Origin: Hydractinia symbiolongicarpus
Lineage: Eukaryota > Cnidaria > Hydrozoa > Anthoathecata > Hydractiniidae
NCBI RefSeq assembly: GCF_029227915.1
Contig: NC_079882.1
Location: 14,528,501 to 14,592,500, forward strand
Length of the DNA: 64,000 nt
Direction: 5' to 3'
The notes beneath the pieces are model-generated. The model saw only the letters and a list, made by a program, of their open reading frames with translations. It ran no database searches and was not told the origin of the DNA. Position numbers and translations under genes: made by a program. This document shows, one piece after another, positions 43,438 to 58,400 of the stretch. Positions within the stretch are counted from its first letter, which is position 1. The number at the start of each line of letters is the position of its first letter.

Positions 43438-46400
43438 CTAGAAAAGAAAAGTAGTACATATTTTATTTTAAGGGTTTTTGCAACAAGAGTTTAAAATGTA
43501 AGCTCTCTTCACTGATCATGATTGTATTACGAACTAATCATGTTATTAAACTGTACTGGGGGATAATGCAAAATTAATACATTTTGCTATATACCGTAAA
43601 TTTCGAGTTTATTCATGTTTTTTAATACCTTAAGGGAAAAAATTATTGTGCAAAAAAATATTGCGGATAAAAAGATTACGGAATTAAAGATTGCAAATTA
43701 GGAAATCCACCCTAAGCAGACAACAGTTAAATTTACTGTATGCAATTTTGAAATTTTTGTTATTTTAGAAATTTGTCCGTTTCAATAGGACATCTTTTTT
43801 GACGAATTGTTTGGGAAATTTTTAAGGATAAAAGTTTTTCATGGCGTCATCAGTCAGTTGGTTCCAAAAAGGGTGGATTGGTCAAGCTTTGGCTAATTTG
43901 ACCAATTTTGGTTACAGGTGGATTAGAGTTACACATGCGGGACAGTTATTCCTAGCCGTTATGTTATTTGTCCCCAAACTTACTTTGGTTTCAGTAATTC
44001 CTTCCCGTCAATATCATGTCTTACTTGCTAATAATGCCTATCACAGACACACCCAGACTTGGTGTATAAATATAAGCGATCTTTTTTTCACATAGGGGTT
44101 TGTTTGTTCGAGTTCTTTCTCCCTTCTTCAGGCATCGTTTACAGAACTTGTAATTAATTTGTTATTGCAAAGCGTAGTCACTTACTTGATATACTGGCAA
44201 ACAGATGTTATCAATAAAACCAACTTGCATCTTAGGTAGCTTATCCTTTTTCGCACGATCCATCATTTCCTGGAACAAATTGACGTTATTTATTTTATAA
44301 GATAAAAAAATCAGGAATCGTTTAAAACTTAAGAAAGACCAATACTGGGTTTTTCAGTACGAAAATGAAGATGTTATGTTTTGGACAATATAATTTCTAT
44401 GAAGTAGTTTATTTATTCAACACCAATACAACGTCCTTTTTTTTCGACTTTCACACTGTTAAAGGAAACCGTGGTAATAAATGATATTCAACTTGTGTTT
44501 TAGAGCTGTCTTGTGTATAAGTCTTTTAAAAACTATTACACGGTATAAAATATATAAGGTTTTATACGGCATAAAAACGTCATACACTTCTATAAATATT
44601 GGTGATATATAAGTATTTTAACTTTAACAATATAACGGATTAAACAAACAAGAAAAACGTTGCAAAATCTATAGTTTAATCGCACTAGGTACTTTACTTT
44701 ACTAAAAACCCTGTAATTAGGAATTTGCTGATCAGTTTGTACAGTGTAAGCATGCTCAAGAACCTATTAAACTTGCATGCAAAATTTTACTGTAATCCCC
44801 TAAGCGCGGCATTGGTTCCAGGTTAGCAGCGTCATAGTCATAAGAAAAAGAATCGCGCGGCTCTATTGGTTATATTTTTGTAAGCAGAATATACCTCGTA
44901 TCCAGTGCTTTGACTGCACGCTCGTGTTGAAAAATGACGCATTTAAGTGGTTAGTTACTGTAAACATAGGATTAACAAACATTTAAACAGAATTATTGCT
45001 TTATATACGGTTGCACAGTTTTACAAAGGGTTCACGGCTGTTTCAGGGGGCAATATTTCGGAAACTCAGACTGCGCATGTCTAAACATTTTTTTGAATTA
45101 GGACTGGGGCGAGATCCGTTAAAATGTAAACATATTTTAGGCTAGCTAACCTTTATTTGGATACAGCTTTATACCCATTAAACACACTGAAACCTGAAAA
45201 TGAGATTTGATAATAAAATTTTTTTCATTTATCAATAAAATTTTGAAAAAATAATTAAGTTTCATTTGTTTATCAGCAGCCACAACAAGCTTGGATTTTG
45301 TCTTTTTTTTATTCAAAACAGATACCCTCTAAATCCTGTTAAATTCTTGTAAACACGAGGCAATAAATTTGGTTAAAAAAGGTAGTTGAGGCTTACGTGA
45401 AACCGATAAGGCATTAATTTGAAGTGTATCAGTACTTAAGAAAAAATTAAGGTCTGTGACCAAAACACGTTATTTTTAAAAATATTTTTGTTAAATTCAA
45501 CATGGCCACTGTAGAATTTCACCTAGCCTTGATAGGAAAAACGTTCTACATGTTCAAAGAACTTCAGAAAATGAGATTTTTTTGCACAAAAAAAAGTTGG
45601 GGAGCAAAATTTTGTCCCACACTATTTCTTGGATACCTGTTTTTTAGTATGTCGACCGACCTTCACAATACTCGAGACACACCGGGTTGTAAGCTACTGA
45701 TATGTACCTTATATCTCCAAGTGAGAATGTTTTAACCTTGGCCGACATGTAAGTGATTTTGCCGGTAACAGGGTAATGTCGGTTTGAATTAACTTTTTAA
45801 AAAGAATGCTCAGACGAAGTAAACATATGTTTTAACATTTTCCGGCAAACCAAGAAAATTCTTCCAAATATACTAAGCTTAGGCATTTTAATCCTATTGT
45901 AACGACAAATTTTATTCCCTCTATTTCAGGCTAGTAAACAGGAAATAAAGCACTGTGAGTACAGAATCAACAGGATTCTGTACTTACAGTGCTTTAGCAA
46001 AAATGGGCCGTTTTTAGACATTTTATTTTAGGGGGCATTTTTATTACTATTAAAGCAAACTTTCTGGAATAAAGTTGAGAATAAAGAAATATAAAAACAC
46101 TTTCGGGCACCAACTTATGACTTTGAAGAAACGGTAAATGCCTAATTAAACAACCAATCTATATTTATGCCTGTCTTCAATAAACACCCACTACCCAAAC
46201 GTTGAGGCTCTAATAACTACTTCTTTACTCAAAAAGGTGCATTTAAATTTATTTTATGTGAATTTATGATAAAAATATAGGTTTGTGTTAAAGAGGAATA
46301 TTTGTATTAATGTAACACTTGTATCCAATAACGCTGCCTAGAAGTTCTGAAAATTGAATAAACGCCACATGCTTTTATTAAAATTTTATAGTACGTTATA

Positions 46401-49400
46401 TTCTTTAACATTTGTCAAGAAACTTAAATGACCCCTAGACTTAAGTTACTTTTTACATAGAAAAAAACCTGCATGTTGTTGAAACATTGTCTTTGCGGAA
46501 TTTTGAATGTAAAATATTTTACAAAACATTTGGAGAATGAGAACTTCTAACAGCTTAAACCTGTGACAATCTGAGAGCAATTAAAATAGTTTACACCACA
46601 TAATACATTACATAACAACCTCAAACTGGAATAATGTGTGGCAAATGCATGTTGTAAAGTCTTAATTTGCAATGTCTCAAAAGCATACTTTTATTCACAA
46701 AAATTTATGTTGCAGCAATTATTTTTTTTCTGCAACATAATATGGCTATAAAATCAAACTAATGGGAGGCATTTATTGCATTTTTTGCTAAAATGGCTGC
46801 TTTTTGCAGCTGTGCCAGACCACCTTACACATAATTTTTTGGGCACTAAAATTTTAAATTAACAAATAAAACTTTTTCACAAGAATATAATTGCCAGGCA
46901 AAAAATAGTTTTGTAAACAAGATGCCAGCTTGTAAGAATTTTTGACCCAGGAAACAATTTTTTACATGAAAAATACATATAAATACTCACAACTGATGAT
47001 CGCATACCACCAAACTTGAAGTTTTGTAAATATTTTATCCTTGTATATATATTTTTAAATATATCTAATCCGATTTGCAAACACACGTATATATTATACT
47101 ATAAATATACTACAAATACAATACTAGGGGACTCTATATTAATGCATTTATGGGACTTTAAAAACAAAAGAAAACTGTTATTTGCTAAACATGTGAGTAT
47201 TATGTAATAAAAGATAATTTATATATATATATACATATGTAATAAACACACACACACATATATTCTCACTAAAACTATCAAAATTCCACAGCAACAGGTT
47301 GTTCCATCTCGTATGCAAATGTTCTAACTAATTAAAAAAGCAAGTGAAATAAAAGGATAAAAAACTAACAAAAACAACAAAACAAATTTAATAATGTAAT
47401 GGAACACACACAAAAAGGCAAGAATTGATTACTTTTTAAATATTTTAATATAAACCATATCAATTGCATATATATTTTTTTTCTCAAAAAAATATCACAA
47501 GCAAACTCCTTGACTTTTACATCTAGTTATACAACATATAAAAGTTAGTCTAGGAACTTTCTTTAGCCAGACAAGGTGGTCCCAATTGCAGCATCTAGCT
47601 TAAAAGGTTTGAACAGAATAATCACAAAAAGAATAAAAAGAACCTATAATTGTGGCTGAAAAATTGTTTGAATTCTGCGTATGAATACTACCTAGCTTGT
47701 GAATGTTGGAGCAATAGGTTGTCCTACTTACTAGGTATTATTAAGGTATGTAGCTATCCATTCCATTCATGTTTGTCCACTTTTGCACTTTTGTATATAT
47801 TACCCATTCGGCCCAGCAGCTACAAACGAGATTATCTAAAAGACGCATTGCGTACGGTATTACAAACAAATATTTTGCTGAAAAATTTAGGCTAAAAACG
47901 AGCAATTTTTTACAATAAAAGTGAATTTATATCATTATGGTGCCTTTAGGTTTCAATACGCAGCATATTTGACCCTGCCAGTAAATAACAATACTAATAA
48001 ATTAGGCAATAAGTCCTACAAGCCAAAAGACAACGGAATTTGTTACACTTTCAGCACATTTTTTACCAAAAGTTTGTCAAAACAGTAATTTTTCAGAAGT
48101 ACTTATACAAACTTAATTTTTTCTTTACCTGTTATATTGTTCTTTTAGCTTTCTAAAAAGGTATGCCGCACTAGCTGCATAACTTCACACAGCCCACAAA
48201 TTCAAAATGATTTAGTGTAACTTTCATTTTCCCAATTTCGATAAAAAATGTATGGCTAAATTAGACCAAATTTGCCCAATCTAGCTCGTCTATGATGTGA
48301 TGCACACCAACGCCGTCAACGGCTTCAATAATTTTGAAAAACTAAAACAAATCCGCTGAAATTCATTTAAGTATGTAAACACGATATGGAAAGTGTATCT
48401 ACTTATTTATCGAAACTGTTTTTATTCTCGGCCGCCATTTTGCGCCCGCAACGTGCTCAAGCAACTAGCGCATGCGCAGTCTTACTTTCCGCGCTGAAAC
48501 AGCCGTGGGCTAAATATAAAGGTCTATCTATTTTTAAAGTTCCTGCTGGTGAGAATCAATTTGACAAGTCGTGGAGAGAAAAGTTAGTTGCTGTTGTGCT
48601 AAGAGATAGGGAAGTTGATCATGCTAAGGGATACAATTCAAAGAAAGAAAATATTTGTGAAAAGCGCTTCAGCGAAGATCAAATAAGGCGTAATCACTCT
48701 AGCAGAACCACACTTGTTCCCGGTGCTATACCTACAATAAAACTTCCTATCAAAAGTTAACTTTTTCTAAGCCTCGTCAATCAGCACAATCTATTTTGCA
48801 GGAAAAAATTGAACCAGTGGAAAATGTCATTACTGATCGGTACAAGTCATTTACAGATTTTATTTCTAAAACTCAGTTATTAAAATTAGTCAGCTGGAGT
48901 TTTGCTTATACAAGTAATTGTGCTTCTTTTGCCTGTCATGATGCTATCCACTCAGTTCCAAAGTTTGAGATATATGTTGATAATAATCTTGTTTTTACTG
49001 TTCGTGTTTTATTATGGTCTGTTCCTGCTAAACACGACATTTATTCTCAATCACTAAAACTTATTACAATCACACATTAAACAAGATTAATTATGGATTT
49101 GAAATTATGCCCAGGTTTGACAGACCACTTTGCTGGTAGCTGTCTTGAGCACTGTGTTCCAAAAGTATTTAACATCAAGGATACTGCACCTCTTCATCAA
49201 AGCAAATGGTATCGATCTTCAAATTGCATAGTTCTTATTCCAGCTTCTTCTAAAAAAAATGCTTGGAATGTGTTAGGTCGGAGTCAAAAGAAAGCCTAAG
49301 TTTGAAAAGGAAAAGGGACAATTTAATTGCACCATAAAAACCCTTCAAAATCACCGGTTTGAAAATAAAGAATTAAAGGAAGAGTTAAAGATTAATAATG

Positions 49401-52400
49401 GAGTTCCATATGTACTGACAGAAAGATTTTGTCAAGATCCCCTTGAAAACTACTTTGATCGTCAACGTGAAATTGGTCATAAGAGAAAGATAACCCATTA
49501 ATCCGTGATTTTGGTTAAAATGACAACACAATTATAACACAAAAGATTCTCCGACCCATAGCTGGTAACTGTCATGAAATTGATCTTGAAACTGTGACAT
49601 GCCGTAAGAGCAATTAAACACACTTGGAAGAAAGAAGAAACTAAAAACGGTTATTTTTATAGCCACACATTTATAAAAAACATTAAATTGGCTTAATAAG
49701 CAAGAAAAAGCACTGTATTTCAAATGATGACAGGTAATATCAATTTAAAGCTTTTATCTGCTTAACACAAACATTAATAAAAAATATTTTGAAATACCTT
49801 ATAACCTATATACACTATCTGGACTTTTTTGTAGACTTCCATAATTATTTATTATACTATGTGCCAAAATAATATTGTTTTAAAAGTTGTTGCTATAAAA
49901 ATAGCAGTTGCAACAGGTTTATAGTCACTGTTCTGGACTGTTAGTGTTAATGTCCATCTGAAAGATTGCTTGAAGATTTCTTGATTTCAGTGCGTAGAGA
50001 TCGAGCGTTTTTCTGTTTTGATGCAATTTTGTGCAGCTCACATTTATCTTTCACAAATGAAAAAAACGAACACGAAAGCATGATCAGATGCTCAAGTAAG
50101 TTCATTGCTAATTCTTTTGTGACTTTTTCAATTGAGTGTGATGTTATTTTGGCGTAATTCCAAAGCACAACAGGGTTCTCAAGCAGGTCTGAAACAATTT
50201 TCTTACTATCAATTGTATGGTGAAAATTACCAGTCACAGCACGAACTTCAAGTTCTGCACAACAAAAAATTCTGAAAACATCATCGGTTACTGACCATAA
50301 CCCTCCTCTGTCCTTGATATTTACTAAATCAGAATTTTTATCATCTTCCACAAGACACGACTTTCCAACTAATAAGATGTCCAAACTTTGAACTCCAAGC
50401 ATACTTCTTGATTTTTTTGATCTCCTAATGCGACGATATAAGGTACAAATGCATAACCACTTAGATATTGAATTATGTTTTTTCTTTGGGTGAAAAATTC
50501 TACAGTGTTTTCTTTTACAGTTGAATTAGTGAGATGAGCAAGTACGTGATTAGCCACTTCAAAACCAAGGAGAAATAATATTTTCAGACACAGATTTGTA
50601 GAAGGCCGGATAAAACTTTTCAGCATCACCTTTAAAACTACCAATCACATCTCTGACAAAACTATAGGAAAAGTTTGTATCGTCGTTTGTAATAACAAAA
50701 TTGACACAATTCATTTCTGGTCTTCTCACTAGAGCATTCATCAATAGAAAGTTTACTTGCACTTGATTGGGTGTACTTCTTAAAGTATAACGGATGGAGC
50801 TTGGTTTCAGCAGTAGTGAGGCTGTCGTCATTAAACTCGTTTTGTGGCTGACGATGTTTCGCATCACGGTGTCTTGTGAGTCCCGTTGTGTTTTGCATGT
50901 TTTGGAGCATATATCACAGCCTTCAGAAGGGTCGTCAACTATTTCCTCAACAATTTCGGACAATTCTTCAGTTAAATCACCATTATTTTCTAAAAGTCTT
51001 CATCAATAACAGCCAAAATTGCATTAATATCATCTTCACTAAAGCAATCCTCCCCAAGGGCAGCCATTATTGATAATTCCGTGCAGTCTTAAATCGGCCA
51101 CCCCGATTTAAGAAACATATTTACCCGTGAACAATAGGAACGCATTATAGACGGCCCGGAATTACCAGACTATCTCTTTTTCTTATGACTATGGCAGCGT
51201 GTACTAAGGGGACCACCATAAGCTTATTAAAATATTTACACCGAATGTCAAACTGGATTCGTAAGGAAGTCTCAATACTGAAATTGTAAAAAGTCTTAGT
51301 TATGGGCTGCTATACCAAACTTTCTTAAAAAATTAGTGTAAAAAGAAAAACAAAAGAAATAAGTGTAAACGAAAAACAAAAGCCTAGAAAATTCAAGGCA
51401 GATTTGTTACGCTAGACAAACCTACGTACAATCGGTGTTTGGTGAAGTTCTTTTTGTTCCAAGTCACCCTGTTGAAAGAATTCTTCAGCTACAAGGTGTG
51501 CAACCTAGAAAGAAAAGTAAAAAGTTTTTTTTCTTCTCAAAATTTAATCTTCTAGCGCTTTAGAGGAAATATAGTAACACACCAAAGTGTACTCAATAAC
51601 GCTAAAGGAGCAATAAAAAACTTAACCCTATTTTATAAGAGGGAGAAAGAAATTTTGAGTATTTTGAATTTAAAGGGAGACAAATACTCTGCCTATGAAA
51701 CTCAGTAAAGTAACTGACTAAAATAAAAGTGATTAGACCTCAAAATAATTAAAGCTGACGTAATCATTTTTTCCAAAAATCAACCTTTTTCATCATTTAA
51801 AATCATATTGTCTTCATTTGCCCTTAAGATGTCAAGAAATAGTGTATTCAGATTTGAGCACTTTGAGCACCCCCACTCCCCCCAAAAATAATTAAAAGAA
51901 AATTGATCAATACCCAATCAACTTACTCTTTGTTGCACAGGCCACGGTTTGCAAATTGCAGATATGTCACACGACGTCATTAACATTGACCTGTGTCAAA
52001 CATTGAGGAGATGGTTAAACATTTCATGCGTTATTTTTTTATCTGTTTATGGTTATATTTGAATAAAAAGTTACCTCAACAGCGAACGTTTATTTATATC
52101 TTCCCAATTATACGTCTTTTGATTCACCATTTCAAAGTATTCACTGCGTTTCCTGCAACGTTAGTAAAAAAAACCCTGATTATCGAGCACAAACAACAAA
52201 ACCTATTTGACACTCAAGTTACAATTTACAATACTATGTAACTACGACGAGGAGGTCACAGCTCAAGGTTTAGAATTTTAAACACATTTTAGCAGATCTT
52301 ACCAAAATTTAGCAAGAGATGATCAAGCCTTAACTTTCTTGAATATCGTGAAGGTCGTTTATTTCCATCTATCTTGCAGTAGCTACGCAAATATAGCTCA

Positions 52401-55400
52401 TTACTACATACTAATCTGCCTTGTTGTAAAGTAAACATGTGTTTTGTTGTCACATTGGTATATTTTATTCAAAATACTGATCGCGGTAAGTCAGAGACAA
52501 TACAATAGAAATTGCTAGGGTAAATACTGGTTACTCTTTTTATTTAAAATACAATAAATGTATAATATAAAAATATTGTGACCAGGTTGCAAGTGCACAA
52601 CATCAAAGAACAAACTTTTCCATGATTAAATCAATGACATGACGAAATATGAAGAGATGAAAAACCAAGTAAAAAAGAACTTAAGAACGAGAGATATTGT
52701 AAAATAAAAGGTTATCAACATTTATTCAGAAAATTTACGTCAATTGTATTATTGTTATTATTATTATTATTATTATTAATCGACATATATTTCAATCATC
52801 CATAAATTACAATGGTTCTTAATGCCGAAATGCGTAAATAATAAATGTATGTGCAAACAAACGTAAATATAAATTCAATCAGAAATAAAAACAAAATGAA
52901 CAATACAAAAAAAAACATACACGAAAGACGCAGTCAAATAATCATACGAAAGTTTTGAGTTGTGAAAACGTATTGAACAACATTAGGATAAATGAATCAT
53001 TATAATTAAATAAAGCTAAAGGAGGCTTGGCAGTCTATCCGTCATGATCAGGATAAGCTAAGACAGAGAGCATATATTCAACCGAGTGTTTTGCTAGTGT
53101 CACTAACCTTGTAAGTTTTAGACAAACTAATTAAACCAACCACCCATTGGGCAAGAACAATACACATGACCTCTGCACCGTAATACCATTCTAAATTTTT
53201 TTTATGCATTGAATTTCACAAGTGATCTAAGTATCTTTTTGCTTCAAGTCTGTTAAAAGTTGCCTCGTTATTTATTACTTAAAAAGAAAGTCATAATTGT
53301 TAAAGGAATTTTAATATTGGATTTGTTAAGAGATCAGTCTGTAATTAAGATACACACAAGATAAAACTAGATCATTATCGTATTTTTGTTACAGTAAAAA
53401 AATATTTACTGCGTTGGGCCAACAAACAACGTTATCAAACGCACGCGGGAGCGAACAAACTTAACGCAACCACTAATCAATGATTGCCAAGAAAACGGAC
53501 CCATAGTAGGTAAGAACTAGTATCAGTAAGCAGAATGTTGGCAATTTAAGAACGCAAACAACCTACTCGGCTATTTTTAAGATTAAGTTTTCAGTAATAA
53601 CTTTCGTATCTCGCTTATCGACAACAATACCAAAATTTAACAAAAGTTTAATCAATACTTTGCAGCAAAAAATTGATTTAAGAGTTTGCTCGATGACTAG
53701 GTCAGACCACAGTCCTGCCCAGAATCGTCCAGATTGTCGTACAGCTGGAGAAGATAAATCTTTTGTCTCGTATGTTTTAAAATCCTTATAGTTTCATATT
53801 TCGGCTTTGAGGAACTAATCGATATTATCCCCTTTTTGTGGAATGTGCCTTTGCCATAAGTTTCGTATATTGTATGAACAAAAAATTGCTAGCAAGGAAA
53901 AGACCATGCTGAGATGGTCAAATTGCTTGGGTGGCCGGACAAACAAGTTTGAAGTGTGGATCATCATAAGGTGCATTCATCATATTTGCGAAACACCTAA
54001 GCGAAGTTATACCAATCTGCTGGTAAACAAAGAAACTACCAAGGGTAGCCAAAAGCCCAATTGCTTCGGAAACACTTGCTCAAGTGAAGGAGCTGATGCT
54101 AGTTCTTATTTGGCCTATGTCATACAGTAAATCTGCAAGTTGACAAAGGTTCTAATGATCACTTGTATTATCGACAACAAGTCAATATTTGAAACCTTGA
54201 AAATGACAAATGTCACAAAGGATTTAAGACTGCAAGTTGATATAGCCTGAATGAGGGACATGGTGGAACAAGATGAGATTACTGTCAAGTGGGTTGAAGG
54301 AAAACACCAATTAGCCGACTGCTTGACTAAACATGGAGCGTCTCCAAACAAGTTGCTTGAGGTTGTGGAGACATCCAAAATACCTTTACAATAATTGATT
54401 GTAGTGATTACCGTTGTGTTTTTGATAATTTTAATTTGTTTGTCATGTTGTGACAAACGGTTGCAGCATGCAATTTGATATTCTACTTGTGTTGGCTTTA
54501 AAATTGTGTTACTGGTGGCAATGTTGATATTGCGATTTATGTTACTTCTTTTGTTTTCTTTCAGTAACCAATACAATAGTATTAAAGACTGGTGAAACCT
54601 TCAAGTTACGTCATTAAGGTAAGAATCATTTAACAGAACTGTCTATAGTGTCTAGGGAGAATAAAATTTAGACTACAACGATGCCATCCATCAAATAGTG
54701 CTAAACGATTTTATGACATTTTACAGACACATTTCATCAACAGTACGCTTAAAAATTGTAGCTAAAAATGAGAAGCAGGAAAGTTTAAACACTATTTCTA
54801 TGAATATATAGTTTTGAAAACTGGCTGTAGACTTACTTAAAATATAGGGCTAAATCTGTCGACAAAATTGCGTGCTCCAAAATATTGATAACAACATTAT
54901 ACTCATCTGATGACAAGGTGTTAAAAATTTCATTTCCCTAAAAAATAACAAAATTACCAAAGAATAAAAAAAGCGAACAATACTTCTTAAACAAAAAAAT
55001 CATTTACAATGTATAAACAAAATGAAGTGAGAGTACCATTAGAGTCGGTGTGTTTATGTCGAGATAGCCTAGGTGTTTTTATTGAAACTGCCCTAACACT
55101 TTTAAACAAACAGTGCAGGAGAGTAAAAAAAATAAACTGAAAATCTTTTTATAAATTGTAGCAAATTATCATGGATTTATTATCCATGTAAAATAAGTAA
55201 GGTCAAAGATTGACTTTTTGATTTTCTGTTATAGTTAGATTCTTACTACAAAATAATTTTTTTTTTTGGGGGGGGGGCGGGCGTATGAGGGTAAAACAAT
55301 AAAAACTCCTTTGTGAATGGCGAAACAAGTACAAGAATGACTGGTGAGACACAAAATCAAATATCACATTATAAAAGTGAAGGGTGTGGAGGATGACTAA

Positions 55401-58400
55401 TCTATATCGGACACTTTTGTGACATTGCCAGGCTCTGGTCACCTAATTCCTGTCTAGACCACCTGCAAGTGGTGCACCTGCGTTTGGCTGAGCTGTCTAT
55501 CCCGGTACCTAATAAGAGACGTTATATTTTCTGGGCTTTGCCTGAAGATGGTGATCTTTGGCATCAGTAAGAAGATTTAACAACTGGTCAGATGTTGTCT
55601 TAGGAAAATTACCTGGGTTTTACCTTGATCAAGTTGAATAGACAAGTACAAAAACAGCCCTTAGTCCCGGTGTACCAGCGAGGGTGCAAAAGAAATCTGC
55701 CAGAAAGTCGCTTAGCGCAAACATTGCCACATGGAATGTGAGAACAGTCAATGATAAAACTAACTTCAAACTGAAAAACCTGCTGAAAGAAATGGATCGG
55801 TTCAAAATTGATACACTAGGGTATCCGAAACTCATTGCACTGACCAAGTGGATAAGGCATTTGAACTCGATGGATATGTCATCATTCATTCTCCGCGACT
55901 AGACAGTATTCACAAACAAGGTGTTGCTTTCATCATGACCAAGGAAACTTCTCAGCACTTGCAAGGCTATCAACCAATGGACGACGATGATCCACTTCGT
56001 AATGAACAACCCTTGTTTGTGCTTTAAGCATATGCCAGACTCTTCAATTCTATGACAACCTGCAACAAGAAATCAATGCACTACCAAGACGATGTAATTC
56101 ATTCATCCTGGGTGATTTTAATGGTAAAGTTGGAAAGTATGGTTGCACAAGATGCAGGTTCAGCACTAGTGTTATAAACGATGGCGGAGAAAGGCTTCTA
56201 TGGTTCTGCGCTAGTAATAACTTAAGCGTTATGAACACTATACGTAAGCACAAAGATAAAATGCTTAACACCTGGACATGCCCTGATGGAAGACACAGAT
56301 TGACTTTATTATTGTTCCCAACAGCCAGAGAGGCTTGGTGAAAAACTGTAGAGTGTACAACTCTGCAGATATCTTCTCTGATCACTCTCTCCTGATTGCA
56401 AAATACTACTTGGAAACTAAAAAGAAGAAAAAGTTTCATGCCAGAATTCCCAAATATGATGTTTCTAAACTATTAAACTCAGAAACTGCGAAAATTTTCA
56501 GGGAGAAATTAGGAGGAGCCTTTGAACCGATAATAAACTCTGATAAGACACTGGATGATTTGTATGAGGACTTTGCACATGTCACAAATGAAGTTACTGA
56601 ATCCACTTTGAGTTTCGATGTACTATAGCTGTGGAAAAGATGTCCAACGAAACGTTACGACTGTGTGCACACAGATGTGAACTATAAATGCTCCTCAAGA
56701 CAGATCTGTACAGGAAAAGAAGCTAATCGAAAAGCTAAAGCCTTGGTGAAATCGGAAAAAAACTATTGGAGGACAAAATCATCAAAATGGAAAACGACTT
56801 CCAAAACAACAAGACTCACGATCTGTTTAAAGAAGTTCATAAATTGGTAAACAGACTTGTAAATCGCTCATGACTGTTAAGAAAAAGAATGGAGAGAAAA
56901 TAACACAGACTGATGAGGTTTTGCAAATGTGGAAAAAGCACTTTGAAGCTCATCTCAATACCGGATTTCTGCATGACGATGAAGCAATTAACTCCATACC
57001 AGGTTCTCTTACCAAAAATGATTCAGATGACCTCACTGTAAATCTCCCTGATGTGGAGAAAGCTGTTTTCTCCATGAAGAACAGAAAGGCACCAGGATTA
57101 GATCAAATTACCGCAGAAGTTCTCAAAGCAGGTGGCAAGACATCTATGCTCCATAAGATCTTTGAAAAGATACTGCATACTGAGGATACACCATCCCATT
57201 TCTCAAGCTGTTAAATCCAACTTTCAAAAAGGGCGATGCCTGCAAGCCTGAAAATTACCGACCGATAGCAATGCTTTTAATACCTGGTAAGGCATTCAGC
57301 AAAATCATGGCGAATAAAATCGGAGAGAAGACCGAAATGTTTACAAGCAACTCTTAGTTTGCGTTCAGACCGGGGTATGGCACAGTGGATGCAATCTTTA
57401 TCGCCAGACAAATCATGGAAAAAGCTAAGGGAAAAAATGTTAAGATGCATTTTAATTTCGTTCACTCTGGAAGATGATTACGTTTGGCATCAACAAAAAG
57501 AATGTGAACATCATCAGAAACATGTACAACAATTCCACCTGCAATGTTGTAATTGATGATTACATCACAGAAAGGTTCCATGTAGATGTGGGTGTGAGAC
57601 AAGGTTGCCTCCTGCACCGACTCTCTTCAATCTGTTTCTCGATTTCCTCATGAAAAAGGTAGAGAGCCAGCAACAAGAACTCGTTCTAGACAACAATTTA
57701 AACTTTAATTTAAAATATCCAGATGACACAACCCTGATTTTAGCAATATTCGAACAATTGAAGCTGTCAACAGAGCAACTTCAAAACGCTTGTAGCAAAT
57801 TTGGATTGAAAATAAATTCAGCAAAATGCAAAGTTATTTATTTCTGATGATCTAGATGAACTCATGTTAGATCATATTGCGATTAACAAAGTAGATAACT
57901 TCGTTTTTCTTGGATCAATGATTCCAGGTACATCTCTGGATGTTAAAAGAAGAGCACCTCTTGCAATGCTTTTGGAAATCTAAAGAAAAATGTTTGGTCG
58001 AAAAAGGATGTCAGCTGAAACTTAAAAATACGTCTTTACTATGCTTTAATTCATCCGATAGCAATTTACAGCTTAGAAACGTTGCGAATAACGAAACAGG
58101 ACTTGTCTGAAGTATTTGAGAACAACTGTCTAAAAGCGATACTTGAGAAGTTACAAGATCGAATCCCGATCAACACTATCAAAAATATGTTGGGTACGAC
58201 AAGCAATATCACAGAGATCATACGAAAAAAAGAAGGCTCAAATGGTTCGGTCATGTCTGTAGACTGCCTCCTAACAGTATAGCGAAGACAGCTTTCAAAG
58301 AGGATTTCGTAGGGACGTGAAGATAGGAAGACCAGTGAAATGGTGGATTGACCTTGTTGAGGGAGACACTAAAATACGCAAAAAAAAAACAAAAGGTGGA

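Larger units (their letters stand above)
44270..51429 (-). other. 7.2-kb PDE intron filled with mobile-element debris
   Basis: Between visible exons 15 and 14. It holds an inverted-repeat element (45033-48507), a hairpin (45947-45995), a THAP-type transposase remnant and a C2H2 zinc-finger transposon gene. An 18-bp inverted sequence (CATAGTCATAAGAAAAAG at 44833-44850, complement at 51176-51193) brackets most of this and could be the ends of one composite element. Confidence 0.6.

Noticed and set aside
43841-44095. 84-codon plus-strand ORF beginning [12 protein letters not shown]
   Set aside because: Lies in the intron between PDE exons 16 and 15, antisense, with no domain.
53843-54130. 95-codon ORF as an independent gene
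   Set aside because: Its end ([14 protein letters not shown]) matches the Copia RNase H region, so it is part of a decayed retrotransposon.
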